Assembly: GCA_033558025.1 (NCBI GenBank)
Contig: JAUCEF010000013.1
Location: 1,915,001-1,979,000 of the forward strand
From: Phytophthora sp. 'mugwort'
Lineage: Eukaryota > Oomycota > Peronosporomycetes > Peronosporales > Peronosporaceae
DNA length: 64,000 bases
Reading direction: 5' to 3'
In this document: in pieces, positions 22,080 through 34,798 of the stretch
How positions within the stretch are numbered: position 1 is the first letter of the stretch
Layout: each line of letters opens with the position of its first letter
Made by a program: the position numbers and the translations under genes
Notes under the pieces: model-generated
Databases searched by the model: none
Seen by the model: only the letters and a program-made list of their open reading frames with translations
What the model was told of the DNA's origin: nothing

Positions 22080-22560
22080 GTCGAACCCTAACTATCCGCT
22101 ACATCGTTTCAAAAATCTGGTTTGCAGGCCCGGCACAGCCACACCTGCGCATCGACGCACGCTCGGCCTCGCCGCCGACCCCCCGCACCCTCCAGCTCTC
22201 CCGGACACATCTATCTGCCACGTCTGCCGATCGCTCCCAGTCCGTCCCTCGCTCATCATGGCGGCTACACCTCAAGTTGACGGCCTGTGGCCTGAGTGGT
22301 CCGCATTACGTCTATGCTGATAGTCCGGTCGGCTCGAATGTTAAGAATACCTGGCCATGCCTCCCAGCAGACCCGAAATAATTGACAACATCGAAAGCGC
22401 CATACGTTCGAAAGCAGTATCTATGTTCGTGAATAGCGGTCCGGGGTCTGTCGGTAGGACAGGACACAACACGTCGGGACTGTGTAGGCAGTGGCAAAAT
22501 ACACAAGGCATGCAACAAGCAGCAGAGAGTCTCGAACGGCCGTTGACGGAGACAAGAAGA

Positions 22561-22632
22561 AGCGCGGGACCGGGATTGAACCAGTGACCCTTCGAGCTGC
22601 AATCGAACGCTCTACCACTGAGCTACCCGCGC
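22561..22632 (-). tRNA. tRNA-Cys-GCA: tRNA-Cys(GCA), unit 41
   Basis: Body as unit 1. Unit markers: A6, G342. Confidence 0.94.
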
Positions 22633-23113
22633 GTCGAACCCTAACTATCCGCTACATCGTTTCAAAAATCTGGTTTGCTGGCCCAGCACCGCCACACCTG
22701 CGCATCGACGCACGCTCGGCCTCGCCGCCGACCCCCCGCACCCTCCAGCTCTCCCGGACACATCTATCTGCCACGTCTGCCGATCGCTCCCAGTCCGTCC
22801 CTCGCTCATCATGGCGGCTACACCTCAAGTTGACGGCCTGTGGCCTGAGCGGTCCGCATTACGTCTATGCTGATAGTCCGGTCGGCTCGAATGTTAAGAA
22901 TACCTGGCCATGCCTCCCAGCAGACCCGAAATAATTGACAACATCGAAAGCGCCATACGTTCGAAAGCAGTATCTATGTTCGTGAATAGCGGTCCGGGGT
23001 CTGTCGGTAGGACAGGACACAACACGTCGGGACTGTGTAGGCAGTGGCAAAATACACAAGGCATGCAACAAGCAGCAGAGAGTCTCGAACGGCCGTTGAC
23101 GGAGACAAGAAGA

Positions 23114-23185
23114 AGCGCGGGACCGGGATTGAACCAGTGACCCTTCGAGCTGCAATCGAACGCTCTACCACTGAGCTACCCGCGC
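23114..23185 (-). tRNA. tRNA-Cys-GCA: tRNA-Cys(GCA), unit 42
   Basis: Body as unit 1. Unit markers: A12+C17, C177 (first appearance), G342. Confidence 0.94.
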
Positions 23186-23666
23186 GTCGAACCCTAACTA
23201 TCCGCTACATCGTTTCAAAAATCTGGTTTGCTGGCCCGGCACAGCCACACCTGCGCATCGACGCACGCTCGGCCTCGCCGCCGACCCCCCGCACCCTCCA
23301 GCTCTCCCGGACACATCTATCTGCCACGTCTGCCGATCGCTCCCAGTCCGTCCCTCGCTCATCATGGCGGCTACACCTCAAGTTGACGGCCTGTGGCCTG
23401 AGCGGTCCGCATTACGTCTATGCTGATAGTCCGGTCGGCTCGAATGTTAAGAATACCTGGCCATGCCTCCCAGCAGACCCGAAATAATTGACAACATCGA
23501 AAGCGCCATACGTTCGAAAGCAGTATCTATGTTCGTGAATAGCGGTCCGGGGTCTGTCGGTAGGACACGACACAACACGTCGGGACTGTGTAGGCAGTGG
23601 CAAAATACACAAGGCATGCAACAAGCAGCAGAGAGTCTCGAACGGCCGTTGACGGAGACAAGAAGA

Positions 23667-23738
23667 AGCGCGGGACCGGGATTGAACCAGTGACCCTTCG
23701 AGCTGCAATCGAACGCTCTACCACTGAGCTACCCGCGC
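23667..23738 (-). tRNA. tRNA-Cys-GCA: tRNA-Cys(GCA), unit 43
   Basis: Body as unit 1. Unit marker: C177. First unit of the seven-unit block A. Confidence 0.94.
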
Positions 23739-24219
23739 GTCGAACCCTAACTATCCGCTACATCGTTTCAAAAATCTGGTTTGCAGGCCCGGCACAGCCA
23801 CACCTGCGCATCGACGCACGCTCGGCCTCGCCGCCAACCCCCCGCACCCTCCAGCTCTCCCGGACACATCTATCTGCCACGTCTGCCGATCGCTCCCAGT
23901 CCGTCCCTCGCTCATCATGGCGGCTACACCTCAAGTTGACGGCCTGTGGCCTGAGTGGTCCGCATTACGTCTATGCTGATAGTCCGGTCGGCTCGAATGT
24001 TAAGAATACCTGGCCATGCCTCCCAGCAGACCCGAAATAATTGACAACATCGAAAGCGCCATACGTTCGAAAGCAGTATCTATGTTCGTGAATAGCGGTC
24101 CGGGGTCTGTCGGTAGGACACGACACAACACGTCGGGACTGTGTAGGCAGTGGCAAAATACACAAGGCATGCAACAAGCAGCAGAGAGTCTCGAACGGCC
24201 GTTGACGGAGACAAGAAGA

Positions 24220-24291
24220 AGCGCGGGACCGGGATTGAACCAGTGACCCTTCGAGCTGCAATCGAACGCTCTACCACTGAGCTACCCGCGC
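24220..24291 (-). tRNA. tRNA-Cys-GCA: tRNA-Cys(GCA), unit 44
   Basis: Body as unit 1. Unit markers: A6, A57 (A57 shared only with unit 51). Confidence 0.94.
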
Positions 24292-24772
24292 GTCGAACCC
24301 TAACTATCCGCTACATCGTTTCAAAAATCTGGTTTGCTGGCCCAGCACCGCCACACCTGCGCATCGACGCACGCTCGGCCTCGCCGCCGACCCCCCGCAC
24401 CCTCCAGCTCTCCCGGACACATCTATCTGCCACGTCTGCCGATCGCTCCCAGTCCGTCCCTCGCTCATCATGGCGGCTACACCTCAAGTTGACGGCCTGT
24501 GGCCTGAGCGGTCCGCATTACGTCTATGCTGATAGTCCGGTCGGCTCGAATGTTAAGAATACCTGGCCATGCCTCCCAGCAGACCCGAAATAATTGACAA
24601 CATCGAAAGCGCCATACGTTCGAAAGCAGTATCTATGTTCGTGAATAGCGGTCCGGGGTCTGTCGGTAGGACAGGACACAACACGTCGGGACTGTGTAGG
24701 CAGTGGCAAAATACACAAGGCATGCAACAAGCAGCAGAGAGTCTCGAACGGCCGTTGACGGAGACAAGAAGA

Positions 24773-24844
24773 AGCGCGGGACCGGGATTGAACCAGTGAC
24801 CCTTCGAGCTGCAATCGAACGCTCTACCACTGAGCTACCCGCGC
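24773..24844 (-). tRNA. tRNA-Cys-GCA: tRNA-Cys(GCA), unit 45
   Basis: Body as unit 1. Unit markers: A12+C17, C177, G342. Confidence 0.94.
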
Positions 24845-25325
24845 GTCGAACCCTAACTATCCGCTACATCGTTTCAAAAATCTGGTTTGCAGGCCCGGCA
24901 CAGCCACACCTGCGCATCGACGCACGCTCGGCCTCGCCGCCGACCCCCCGCACCCTCCAGCTCTCCCGGACACATCTATCTGCCACGTCTGCCGATCGCT
25001 CCCAGTCCGTCCCTCGCTCATCATGGCGGCTACACCTCAAGTTGACGGCCTGTGGCCTGAGTGGTCCGCATTACGTCTATGCTGATAGTCCGGTCGGCTC
25101 GAATGTTAAGAATACCTGGCCATGCCTCCCAGCAGACCCGAAATAATTGACAACATCGAAAGCGCCATACGTTCGAAAGCAGTATCTATGTTCGTGAATA
25201 GCGGTCCGGGGTCTGTCGGTAGGACACGACACAACACGTCGGGACTGTGTAGGCAGTGGCAAAATACACAAGGCATGCAACAAGCAGCAGAGAGTCTCGA
25301 ACGGCCGTTGACGGAGACAAGAAGA

Positions 25326-25397
25326 AGCGCGGGACCGGGATTGAACCAGTGACCCTTCGAGCTGCAATCGAACGCTCTACCACTGAGCTACCCGCGC
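25326..25397 (-). tRNA. tRNA-Cys-GCA: tRNA-Cys(GCA), unit 46
   Basis: Body as unit 1. Unit marker: A6. Confidence 0.94.
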
Positions 25398-25878
25398 GTC
25401 GAACCCTAACTATCCGCTACATCGTTTCAAAAATCTGGTTTGCAGGCCCGGCACAGCCACACCTGCGCATCGACGCACGCTCGGCCTCGCCGCCGACCCC
25501 CCGCACCCTCCAGCTCTCCCGGACACATCTATCTGCCACGTCTGCCGATCGCTCCCAGTCCGTCCCTCGCTCATCATGGCGGCTACACCTCAAGTTGACG
25601 GCCTGTGGCCTGAGTGGTCCGCATTACGTCTATGCTGATAGTCCGGTCGGCTCGAATGTTAAGAATACCTGGCCATGCCTCCCAGCAGACCCGAAATAAT
25701 TGACAACATCGAAAGCGCCATACGTTCGAAAGCAGTATCTATGTTCGTGAATAGCGGTCCGGGGTCTGTCGGTAGGACACGACACAACACGTCGGGACTG
25801 TGTAGGCAGTGGCAAAATACACAAGGCATGCAACAAGCAGCAGAGAGTCTCGAACGGCCGTTGACGGAGACAAGAAGA

Positions 25879-25950
25879 AGCGCGGGACCGGGATTGAACC
25901 AGTGATCCTTCGAGCTGCAATCGAACGCTCTACCACTGAGCTACCCGCGC
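25879..25950 (-). tRNA. tRNA-Cys-GCA: tRNA-Cys(GCA), G46A variant, unit 47
   Basis: Variable-loop G46A. Unit markers: A6, T468; matches unit 54. Confidence 0.93.
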
Positions 25951-26431
25951 GTCGAACCCTAACTATCCGCTACATCGTTTCAAAAATCTGGTTTGCAGGC
26001 CCGGCACAGCCACACCTGCGCATCGACGCACGCTCGGCCTCGCCGCCGACCCCCCGCACCCTCCAGCTCTCCCGGACACATCTATCTGCCACGTCTGCCG
26101 ATCGCTCCCAGTCCGTCCCTCGCTCATCATGGCGGCTACACCTCAAGTTGACGGCCTGTGGCCTGAGTGGTCCGCATTACGTCTATGCTGATAGTCCGGT
26201 CGGCTCGAATGTTAAGAATACCTGGCCATGCCTCCCAGCAGACCCGAAATAATTGACAACATCGAAAGCGCCATACGTTCGAAAGCAGTATCTATGTTCG
26301 TGAATAGCGGTCCGGGGTCTGTCGGTAGGACACGACACAACACGTCGGGACTGTGTAGGCAGTGGCAAAATACACAAGGCATGCAACAAGCAGCAGAGAG
26401 TCTCGAACGGCCGTTGACGGAGACAAGAAGA

Positions 26432-26503
26432 AGCGCGGGACCGGGATTGAACCAGTGACCCTTCGAGCTGCAATCGAACGCTCTACCACTGAGCTACCCG
26501 CGC
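26432..26503 (-). tRNA. tRNA-Cys-GCA: tRNA-Cys(GCA), unit 48
   Basis: Body as unit 1. Unit marker: A6. Confidence 0.94.
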
Positions 26504-26984
26504 GTCGAACCCTAACTATCCGCTACATCGTTTCAAAAATCTGGTTTGCTGGCCCGGCACAGCCACACCTGCGCATCGACGCACGCTCGGCCTCGCCGCC
26601 GACCCCCCGCACCCTCCAGCTCTCCCGGACACGTCTATCTGCCACGTCTGCCGATCGCTCCCAGTCCGTCCCTCGCTCATCATGGCGGCTACACCTCAAG
26701 TTGACGGCCTGTGGCCTGAGTGGTCCGCATTACGTCTATGCTGATAGTCCGGTCGGCTCGAATGTTAAGAATACCTGGCCATGCCTCCCAGCAGACCCGA
26801 AATAATTGACAACATCGAAAGCGCCATACGTTCGAAAGCAGTATCTATGTTCGTGAATAGCGGTCCGGGGTCTGTCGGTAGGACACGACACAACACGTCG
26901 GGACTGTGTAGGCAGTGGCAAAATACACAAGGCATGCAACAAGCAGCAGAGAGTCTCGAACGGCCGTTGACGGAGACAAGAAGA

Positions 26985-27056
26985 AGCGCGGGACCGGGAT
27001 TGAACCAGTGACCCTTCGAGCTGCAATCGAACGCTCTACCACTGAGCTACCCGCGC
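26985..27056 (-). tRNA. tRNA-Cys-GCA: tRNA-Cys(GCA), unit 49
   Basis: Body as unit 1. Unit marker: G89. Last unit of the seven-unit block A. Confidence 0.94.
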
Positions 27057-27537
27057 GTCGAACCCTAACTATCCGCTACATCGTTTCAAAAATCTGGTTT
27101 GCTGGCCCGGCACAGCCACACCTGCGCATCGACGCACGCTCGGCCTCGCCGCCGACCCCCCGCACCCTCCAGCTCTCCCGGACACATCTATCTGCCACGT
27201 CTGCCGATCGCTCCCAGTCCGTCCCTCGCTCATCATGGCGGCTACACCTCAAGTTGACGGCCTGTGGCCTGAGCGGTCCGCATTACGTCTATGCTGATAG
27301 TCCGGTCGGCTCGAATGTTAAGAATACCTGGCCATGCCTCCCAGCAGACCCGAAATAATTGACAACATCGAAAGCGCCATACGTTCGAAAGCAGTATCTA
27401 TGTTCGTGAATAGCGGTCCGGGGTCTGTCGGTAGGACACGACACAACACGTCGGGACTGTGTAGGCAGTGGCAAAATACACAAGGCATGCAACAAGCAGC
27501 AGAGAGTCTCGAACGGCCGTTGACGGAGACAAGAAGA

Positions 27538-27609
27538 AGCGCGGGACCGGGATTGAACCAGTGACCCTTCGAGCTGCAATCGAACGCTCTACCACTGAGC
27601 TACCCGCGC
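27538..27609 (-). tRNA. tRNA-Cys-GCA: tRNA-Cys(GCA), unit 50
   Basis: Body as unit 1. Unit marker: C177; counterpart of unit 43. Confidence 0.94.
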
Positions 27610-28090
27610 GTCGAACCCTAACTATCCGCTACATCGTTTCAAAAATCTGGTTTGCAGGCCCGGCACAGCCACACCTGCGCATCGACGCACGCTCGGCCTC
27701 GCCGCCAACCCCCCGCACCCTCCAGCTCTCCCGGACACATCTATCTGCCACGTCTGCCGATCGCTCCCAGTCCGTCCCTCGCTCATCATGGCGGCTACAC
27801 CTCAAGTTGACGGCCTGTGGCCTGAGTGGTCCGCATTACGTCTATGCTGATAGTCCGGTCGGCTCGAATGTTAAGAATACCTGGCCATGCCTCCCAGCAG
27901 ACCCGAAATAATTGACAACATCGAAAGCGCCATACGTTCGAAAGCAGTATCTATGTTCGTGAATAGCGGTCCGGGGTCTGTCGGTAGGACACGACACAAC
28001 ACGTCGGGACTGTGTAGGCAGTGGCAAAATACACAAGGCATGCAACAAGCAGCAGAGAGTCTCGAACGGCCGTTGACGGAGACAAGAAGA

Positions 28091-28162
28091 AGCGCGGGAC
28101 CGGGATTGAACCAGTGACCCTTCGAGCTGCAATCGAACGCTCTACCACTGAGCTACCCGCGC
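28091..28162 (-). tRNA. tRNA-Cys-GCA: tRNA-Cys(GCA), unit 51
   Basis: Body as unit 1. Unit markers: A6, A57; counterpart of unit 44. Confidence 0.94.
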
Positions 28163-28643
28163 GTCGAACCCTAACTATCCGCTACATCGTTTCAAAAATC
28201 TGGTTTGCTGGCCCAGCACCGCCACACCTGCGCATCGACGCACGCTCGGCCTCGCCGCCGACCCCCCGCACCCTCCAGCTCTCCCGGACACATCTATCTG
28301 CCACGTCTGCCGATCGCTCCCAGTCCGTCCCTCGCTCATCATGGCGGCTACACCTCAAGTTGACGGCCTGTGGCCTGAGCGGTCCGCATTACGTCTATGC
28401 TGATAGTCCGGTCGGCTCGAATGTTAAGAATACCTGGCCATGCCTCCCAGCAGACCCGAAATAATTGACAACATCGAAAGCGCCATACGTTCGAAAGCAG
28501 TATCTATGTTCGTGAATAGCGGTCCGGGGTCTGTCGGTAGGACAGGACACAACACGTCGGGACTGTGTAGGCAGTGGCAAAATACACAAGGCATGCAACA
28601 AGCAGCAGAGAGTCTCGAACGGCCGTTGACGGAGACAAGAAGA

Positions 28644-28715
28644 AGCGCGGGACCGGGATTGAACCAGTGACCCTTCGAGCTGCAATCGAACGCTCTACCA
28701 CTGAGCTACCCGCGC
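28644..28715 (-). tRNA. tRNA-Cys-GCA: tRNA-Cys(GCA), unit 52
   Basis: Body as unit 1. Unit markers: A12+C17, C177, G342; counterpart of unit 45. Confidence 0.94.
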
Positions 28716-29196
28716 GTCGAACCCTAACTATCCGCTACATCGTTTCAAAAATCTGGTTTGCAGGCCCGGCACAGCCACACCTGCGCATCGACGCACGCTC
28801 GGCCTCGCCGCCGACCCCCCGCACCCTCCAGCTCTCCCGGACACATCTATCTGCCACGTCTGCCGATCGCTCCCAGTCCGTCCCTCGCTCATCATGGCGG
28901 CTACACCTCAAGTTGACGGCCTGTGGCCTGAGTGGTCCGCATTACGTCTATGCTGATAGTCCGGTCGGCTCGAATGTTAAGAATACCTGGCCATGCCTCC
29001 CAGCAGACCCGAAATAATTGACAACATCGAAAGCGCCATACGTTCGAAAGCAGTATCTATGTTCGTGAATAGCGGTCCGGGGTCTGTCGGTAGGACACGA
29101 CACAACACGTCGGGACTGTGTAGGCAGTGGCAAAATACACAAGGCATGCAACAAGCAGCAGAGAGTCTCGAACGGCCGTTGACGGAGACAAGAAGA

Positions 29197-29268
29197 AGCG
29201 CGGGACCGGGATTGAACCAGTGACCCTTCGAGCTGCAATCGAACGCTCTACCACTGAGCTACCCGCGC
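29197..29268 (-). tRNA. tRNA-Cys-GCA: tRNA-Cys(GCA), unit 53
   Basis: Body as unit 1. Unit marker: A6; counterpart of unit 46. Confidence 0.94.
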
Positions 29269-29749
29269 GTCGAACCCTAACTATCCGCTACATCGTTTCA
29301 AAAATCTGGTTTGCAGGCCCGGCACAGCCACACCTGCGCATCGACGCACGCTCGGCCTCGCCGCCGACCCCCCGCACCCTCCAGCTCTCCCGGACACATC
29401 TATCTGCCACGTCTGCCGATCGCTCCCAGTCCGTCCCTCGCTCATCATGGCGGCTACACCTCAAGTTGACGGCCTGTGGCCTGAGTGGTCCGCATTACGT
29501 CTATGCTGATAGTCCGGTCGGCTCGAATGTTAAGAATACCTGGCCATGCCTCCCAGCAGACCCGAAATAATTGACAACATCGAAAGCGCCATACGTTCGA
29601 AAGCAGTATCTATGTTCGTGAATAGCGGTCCGGGGTCTGTCGGTAGGACACGACACAACACGTCGGGACTGTGTAGGCAGTGGCAAAATACACAAGGCAT
29701 GCAACAAGCAGCAGAGAGTCTCGAACGGCCGTTGACGGAGACAAGAAGA

Positions 29750-29821
29750 AGCGCGGGACCGGGATTGAACCAGTGATCCTTCGAGCTGCAATCGAACGCT
29801 CTACCACTGAGCTACCCGCGC
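29750..29821 (-). tRNA. tRNA-Cys-GCA: tRNA-Cys(GCA), G46A variant, unit 54
   Basis: Variable-loop G46A. Unit markers: A6, T468; counterpart of unit 47. Confidence 0.93.
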
Positions 29822-30302
29822 GTCGAACCCTAACTATCCGCTACATCGTTTCAAAAATCTGGTTTGCAGGCCCGGCACAGCCACACCTGCGCATCGACGC
29901 ACGCTCGGCCTCGCCGCCGACCCCCCGCACCCTCCAGCTCTCCCGGACACATCTATCTGCCACGTCTGCCGATCGCTCCCAGTCCGTCCCTCGCTCATCA
30001 TGGCGGCTACACCTCAAGTTGACGGCCTGTGGCCTGAGTGGTCCGCATTACGTCTATGCTGATAGTCCGGTCGGCTCGAATGTTAAGAATACCTGGCCAT
30101 GCCTCCCAGCAGACCCGAAATAATTGACAACATCGAAAGCGCCATACGTTCGAAAGCAGTATCTATGTTCGTGAATAGCGGTCCGGGGTCTGTCGGTAGG
30201 ACACGACACAACACGTCGGGACTGTGTAGGCAGTGGCAAAATACACAAGGCATGCAACAAGCAGCAGAGAGTCTCGAACGGCCGTTGACGGAGACAAGAA
30301 GA

Positions 30303-30374
30303 AGCGCGGGACCGGGATTGAACCAGTGACCCTTCGAGCTGCAATCGAACGCTCTACCACTGAGCTACCCGCGC
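30303..30374 (-). tRNA. tRNA-Cys-GCA: tRNA-Cys(GCA), unit 55
   Basis: Body as unit 1. Unit marker: A6; counterpart of unit 48. Confidence 0.94.
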
Positions 30375-30855
30375 GTCGAACCCTAACTATCCGCTACATC
30401 GTTTCAAAAATCTGGTTTGCTGGCCCGGCACAGCCACACCTGCGCATCGACGCACGCTCGGCCTCGCCGCCGACCCCCCGCACCCTCCAGCTCTCCCGGA
30501 CACGTCTATCTGCCACGTCTGCCGATCGCTCCCAGTCCGTCCCTCGCTCATCATGGCGGCTACACCTCAAGTTGACGGCCTGTGGCCTGAGTGGTCCGCA
30601 TTACGTCTATGCTGATAGTCCGGTCGGCTCGAATGTTAAGAATACCTGGCCATGCCTCCCAGCAGACCCGAAATAATTGACAACATCGAAAGCGCCATAC
30701 GTTCGAAAGCAGTATCTATGTTCGTGAATAGCGGTCCGGGGTCTGTCGGTAGGACACGACACAACACGTCGGGACTGTGTAGGCAGTGGCAAAATACACA
30801 AGGCATGCAACAAGCAGCAGAGAGTCTCGAACGGCCGTTGACGGAGACAAGAAGA

Positions 30856-30927
30856 AGCGCGGGACCGGGATTGAACCAGTGACCCTTCGAGCTGCAATCG
30901 AACGCTCTACCACTGAGCTACCCGCGC
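30856..30927 (-). tRNA. tRNA-Cys-GCA: tRNA-Cys(GCA), unit 56
   Basis: Body as unit 1. Unit marker: G89; counterpart of unit 49. Confidence 0.94.
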
Positions 30928-31408
30928 GTCGAACCCTAACTATCCGCTACATCGTTTCAAAAATCTGGTTTGCTGGCCCGGCACAGCCACACCTGCGCAT
31001 CGACGCACGCTCGGCCTCGCCGCCGACCCCCCGCACCCTCCAGCTCTCCCGGACACATCTATCTGCCACGTCTGCCGATCGCTCCCAGTCCGTCCCTCGC
31101 TCATCATGGCGGCTACACCTCAAGTTGACGGCCTGTGGCCTGAGTGGTCCGCATTACGTCTATGCTGATAGTCCGGTCGGCTCGAATGTTAAGAATACCT
31201 GGCCATGCCTCCCAGCAGACCCGAAATAATTGACAACATCGAAAGCGCCATACGTTCGAAAGCAGTATCTATGTTCGTGAATAGCGGTCCGGGGTCTGTC
31301 GGTAGGACACGACACAACACGTCGGGACTGTGTAGGCAGTGGCAAAATACACAAGGCATGCAACAAGCAGCAGAGAGTCTCGAACGGCCGTTGACGGAGA
31401 CAAGAAGA

Positions 31409-31480
31409 AGCGCGGGACCGGGATTGAACCAGTGACCCTTCGAGCTGCAATCGAACGCTCTACCACTGAGCTACCCGCGC
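31409..31480 (-). tRNA. tRNA-Cys-GCA: tRNA-Cys(GCA), unit 57
   Basis: Consensus unit; marks the end of the seven-unit duplication. Confidence 0.94.
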
Positions 31481-31961
31481 GTCGAACCCTAACTATCCGC
31501 TACATCGTTTCAAAAATCTGGTTTGCTGGCCCGGCACAGCCACACCTGCGCATCGACGCACGCTCGGCCTCGCCGCCGACCCCCCGCACCCTCCAGCTCT
31601 CCCGGACACGTCTATCTGCCACGTCTGCCGATCGCTCCCAGTCCGTCCCTCGCTCATCATGGCGGCTACACCTCAAGTTGACGGCCTGTGGCCTGAGTGG
31701 TCCGCATTACGTCTATGCTGATAGTCCGGTCGGCTCGAATGTTAAGAATACCTGGCCATGCCTCCCAGCAGACCCGAAATAATTGACAACATCGAAAGCG
31801 CCATACGTTCGAAAGCAGTATCTATGTTCGTGAATAGCGGTCCGGGGTCTGTCGGTAGGACACGACACAACACGTCGGGACTGTGTAGGCAGTGGCAAAA
31901 TACACAAGGCATGCAACAAGCAGCAGAGAGTCTCGAACGGCCGTTGACGGAGACAAGAAGA

Positions 31962-32033
31962 AGCGCGGGACCGGGATTGAACCAGTGACCCTTCGAGCTG
32001 CAATCGAACGCTCTACCACTGAGCTACCCGCGC
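31962..32033 (-). tRNA. tRNA-Cys-GCA: tRNA-Cys(GCA), unit 58
   Basis: Body as unit 1. Unit marker: G89 (last appearance). Confidence 0.94.
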
Positions 32034-32514
32034 GTCGAACCCTAACTATCCGCTACATCGTTTCAAAAATCTGGTTTGCTGGCCCGGCACAGCCACACCT
32101 GCGCATCGACGCACGCTCGGCCTCGCCGCCGACCCCCCGCACCCTCCAGCTCTCCCGGACACATCTATCTGCCACGTCTGCCGATCGCTCCCAGTCCGTC
32201 CCTCGCTCATCATGGCGGCTACACCTCAAGTTGACGGCCTGTGGCCTGAGTGGTCCGCATTACGTCTATGCTGATAGTCCGGTCGGCTCGAATGTTAAGA
32301 ATACCTGGCCATGCCTCCCAGCAGACCCGAAATAATTGACAACATCGAAAGCGCCATACGTTCGAAAGCAGTATCTATGTTCGTGAATAGCGGTCCGGGG
32401 TCTGTCGGTAGGACACGACACAACACGTCGGGACTGTGTAGGCAGTGGCAAAATACACAAGGCATGCAACAAGCAGCAGAGAGTCTCGAACGGCCGTTGA
32501 CGGAGACAAGAAGA

Positions 32515-32586
32515 AGCGCGGGACCGGGATTGAACCAGTGACCCTTCGAGCTGCAATCGAACGCTCTACCACTGAGCTACCCGCGC
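32515..32586 (-). tRNA. tRNA-Cys-GCA: tRNA-Cys(GCA), unit 59
   Basis: Consensus unit, no markers seen. Confidence 0.94.
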
Positions 32587-33067
32587 GTCGAACCCTAACT
32601 ATCCGCTACATCGTTTCAAAAATCTGGTTTGCTGGCCCGGCACAGCCACACCTGCGCATCGACGCACGCTCGGCCTCGCCGCCGACCCCCCGCACCCTCC
32701 AGCTCTCCCGGACACATCTATCTGCCACGTCTGCCGATCGCTCCCAGTCCGTCCCTCGCTCATCATGGCGGCTACACCTCAAGTTGACGGCCTGTGGCCT
32801 GAGTGGTCCGCATTACGTCTATGCTGATAGTCCGGTCGGCTCGAATGTTAAGAATACCTGGCCATGCCTCCCAGCAGACCCGAAATAATTGACAACATCG
32901 AAAGCGCCATACGTTCGAAAGCAGTATCTATGTTCGTGAATAGCGGTCCGGGGTCTGTCGGTAGGACACGACACAACACGTCGGGACTGTGTAGGCAGTG
33001 GCAAAATACACAAGGCATGCAACAAGCAGCAGAGAGTCTCGAACGGCCGTTGACGGAGACAAGAAGA

Positions 33068-33139
33068 AGCGCGGGACCGGGATTGAACCAGTGATCCTTC
33101 GAGCTGCAATCGAACGCTCTACCACTGAGCTACCCGCGC
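33068..33139 (-). tRNA. tRNA-Cys-GCA: tRNA-Cys(GCA), G46A variant, unit 60
   Basis: Variable-loop G46A. Unit marker: T468 only. Confidence 0.93.
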
Positions 33140-33620
33140 GTCGAACCCTAACTATCCGCTACATCGTTTCAAAAATCTGGTTTGCTGGCCCGGCACAGCC
33201 ACACCTGCGCATCGACGCACGCTCGGCCTCGCCGCCGACCCCCCGCACCCTCCAGCTCTCCCGGACACATCTATCTGCCACGTCTGCCGATCGCTCCCAG
33301 TCCGTCCCTCGCTCATCATGGCGGCTACACCTCAAGTTGACGGCCTGTGGCCTGAGTGGTCCGCATTACGTCTATGCTGATAGTCCGGTCGGCTCGAATG
33401 TTAAGAATACCTGGCCATGCCTCCCAGCAGACCCGAAATAATTGACAACATCGAAAGCGCCATACGTTCGAAAGCAGTATCTATGTTCGTGAATAGCGGT
33501 CCGGGGTCTGTCGGTAGGACACGACACAACACGTCGGGACTGTGTAGGCAGTGGCAAAATACACAAGGCATGCAACAAGCAGCAGAGAGTCTCGAACGGC
33601 CGTTGACGGAGACAAGAAGA

Positions 33621-33692
33621 AGCGCGGGACCGGGATTGAACCAGTGACCCTTCGAGCTGCAATCGAACGCTCTACCACTGAGCTACCCGCGC
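33621..33692 (-). tRNA. tRNA-Cys-GCA: tRNA-Cys(GCA), unit 61
   Basis: Consensus unit, no markers seen. Confidence 0.94.
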
Positions 33693-34173
33693 GTCGAACC
33701 CTAACTATCCGCTACATCGTTTCAAAAATCTGGTTTGCTGGCCCGGCACAGCCACACCTGCGCATCGACGCACGCTCGGCCTCGCCGCCGACCCCCCGCA
33801 CCCTCCAGCTCTCCCGGACACATCTATCTGCCACGTCTGCCGATCGCTCCCAGTCCGTCCCTCGCTCATCATGGCGGCTACACCTCAAGTTGACGGCCTG
33901 TGGCCTGAGTGGTCCGCATTACGTCTATGCTGATAGTCCGGTCGGCTCGAATGTTAAGAATACCTGGCCATGCCTCCCAGCAGACCCGAAATAATTGACA
34001 ACATCGAAAGCGCCATACGTTCGAAAGCAGTATCTATGTTCGTGAATAGCGGTCCGGGGTCTGTCGGTAGGACACGACACAACACGTCGGGACTGTGTAG
34101 GCAGTGGCAAAATACACAAGGCATGCAACAAGCAGCAGAGAGTCTCGAACGGCCGTTGACGGAGACAAGAAGA

Positions 34174-34245
34174 AGCGCGGGACCGGGATTGAACCAGTGA
34201 CCCTTCGAGCTGCAATCGAACGCTCTACCACTGAGCTACCCGCGC
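34174..34245 (-). tRNA. tRNA-Cys-GCA: tRNA-Cys(GCA), unit 62
   Basis: Consensus unit, no markers seen. Confidence 0.94.
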
Positions 34246-34726
34246 GTCGAACCCTAACTATCCGCTACATCGTTTCAAAAATCTGGTTTGCAGGCCCGGC
34301 ACAGCCACACCTGCGCATCGACGCACGCTCGGCCTCGCCGCCGACCCCCCGCACCCTCCAGCTCTCCCGGACACATCTATCTGCCACGTCTGCCGATCGC
34401 TCCCAGTCCGTCCCTCGCTCATCATGGCGGCTACACCTCAAGTTGACGGCCTGTGGCCTGAGTGGTCCGCATTACGTCTATGCTGATAGTCCGGTCGGCT
34501 CGAATGTTAAGAATACCTGGCCATGCCTCCCAGCAGACCCGAAATAATTGACAACATCGAAAGCGCCATACGTTCGAAAGCAGTATCTATGTTCGTGAAT
34601 AGCGGTCCGGGGTCTGTCGGTAGGACACGACACAACACGTCGGGACTGTGTAGGCAGTGGCAAAATACACAAGGCATGCAACAAGCAGCAGAGAGTCTCG
34701 AACGGCCGTTGACGGAGACAAGAAGA

Positions 34727-34798
34727 AGCGCGGGACCGGGATTGAACCAGTGACCCTTCGAGCTGCAATCGAACGCTCTACCACTGAGCTACCCGCGC
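34727..34798 (-). tRNA. tRNA-Cys-GCA: tRNA-Cys(GCA), unit 63
   Basis: Body as unit 1. Unit marker: A6. Opens the three-unit block A. Confidence 0.94.

Larger units (their letters stand above)
23227..27097. repeat. Seven-unit higher-order block, copy A (units 43-49)
   Basis: These units carry the ordered marker string: C177; A6+A57; A12+C17+C177+G342; A6; A6+T468; A6; G89. The same string follows immediately in units 50-56. The A57 change occurs in only these two blocks in the window (23836 and 27707), exactly 3,871 bp apart. Confidence 0.9.
27098..30968. repeat. Seven-unit higher-order block, copy B (units 50-56)
   Basis: All markers of units 43-49 are repeated here in the same order with an offset of exactly seven units. 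I found no difference between the two copies. Unit 57 then departs from the pattern because it lacks C177. Confidence 0.9.
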
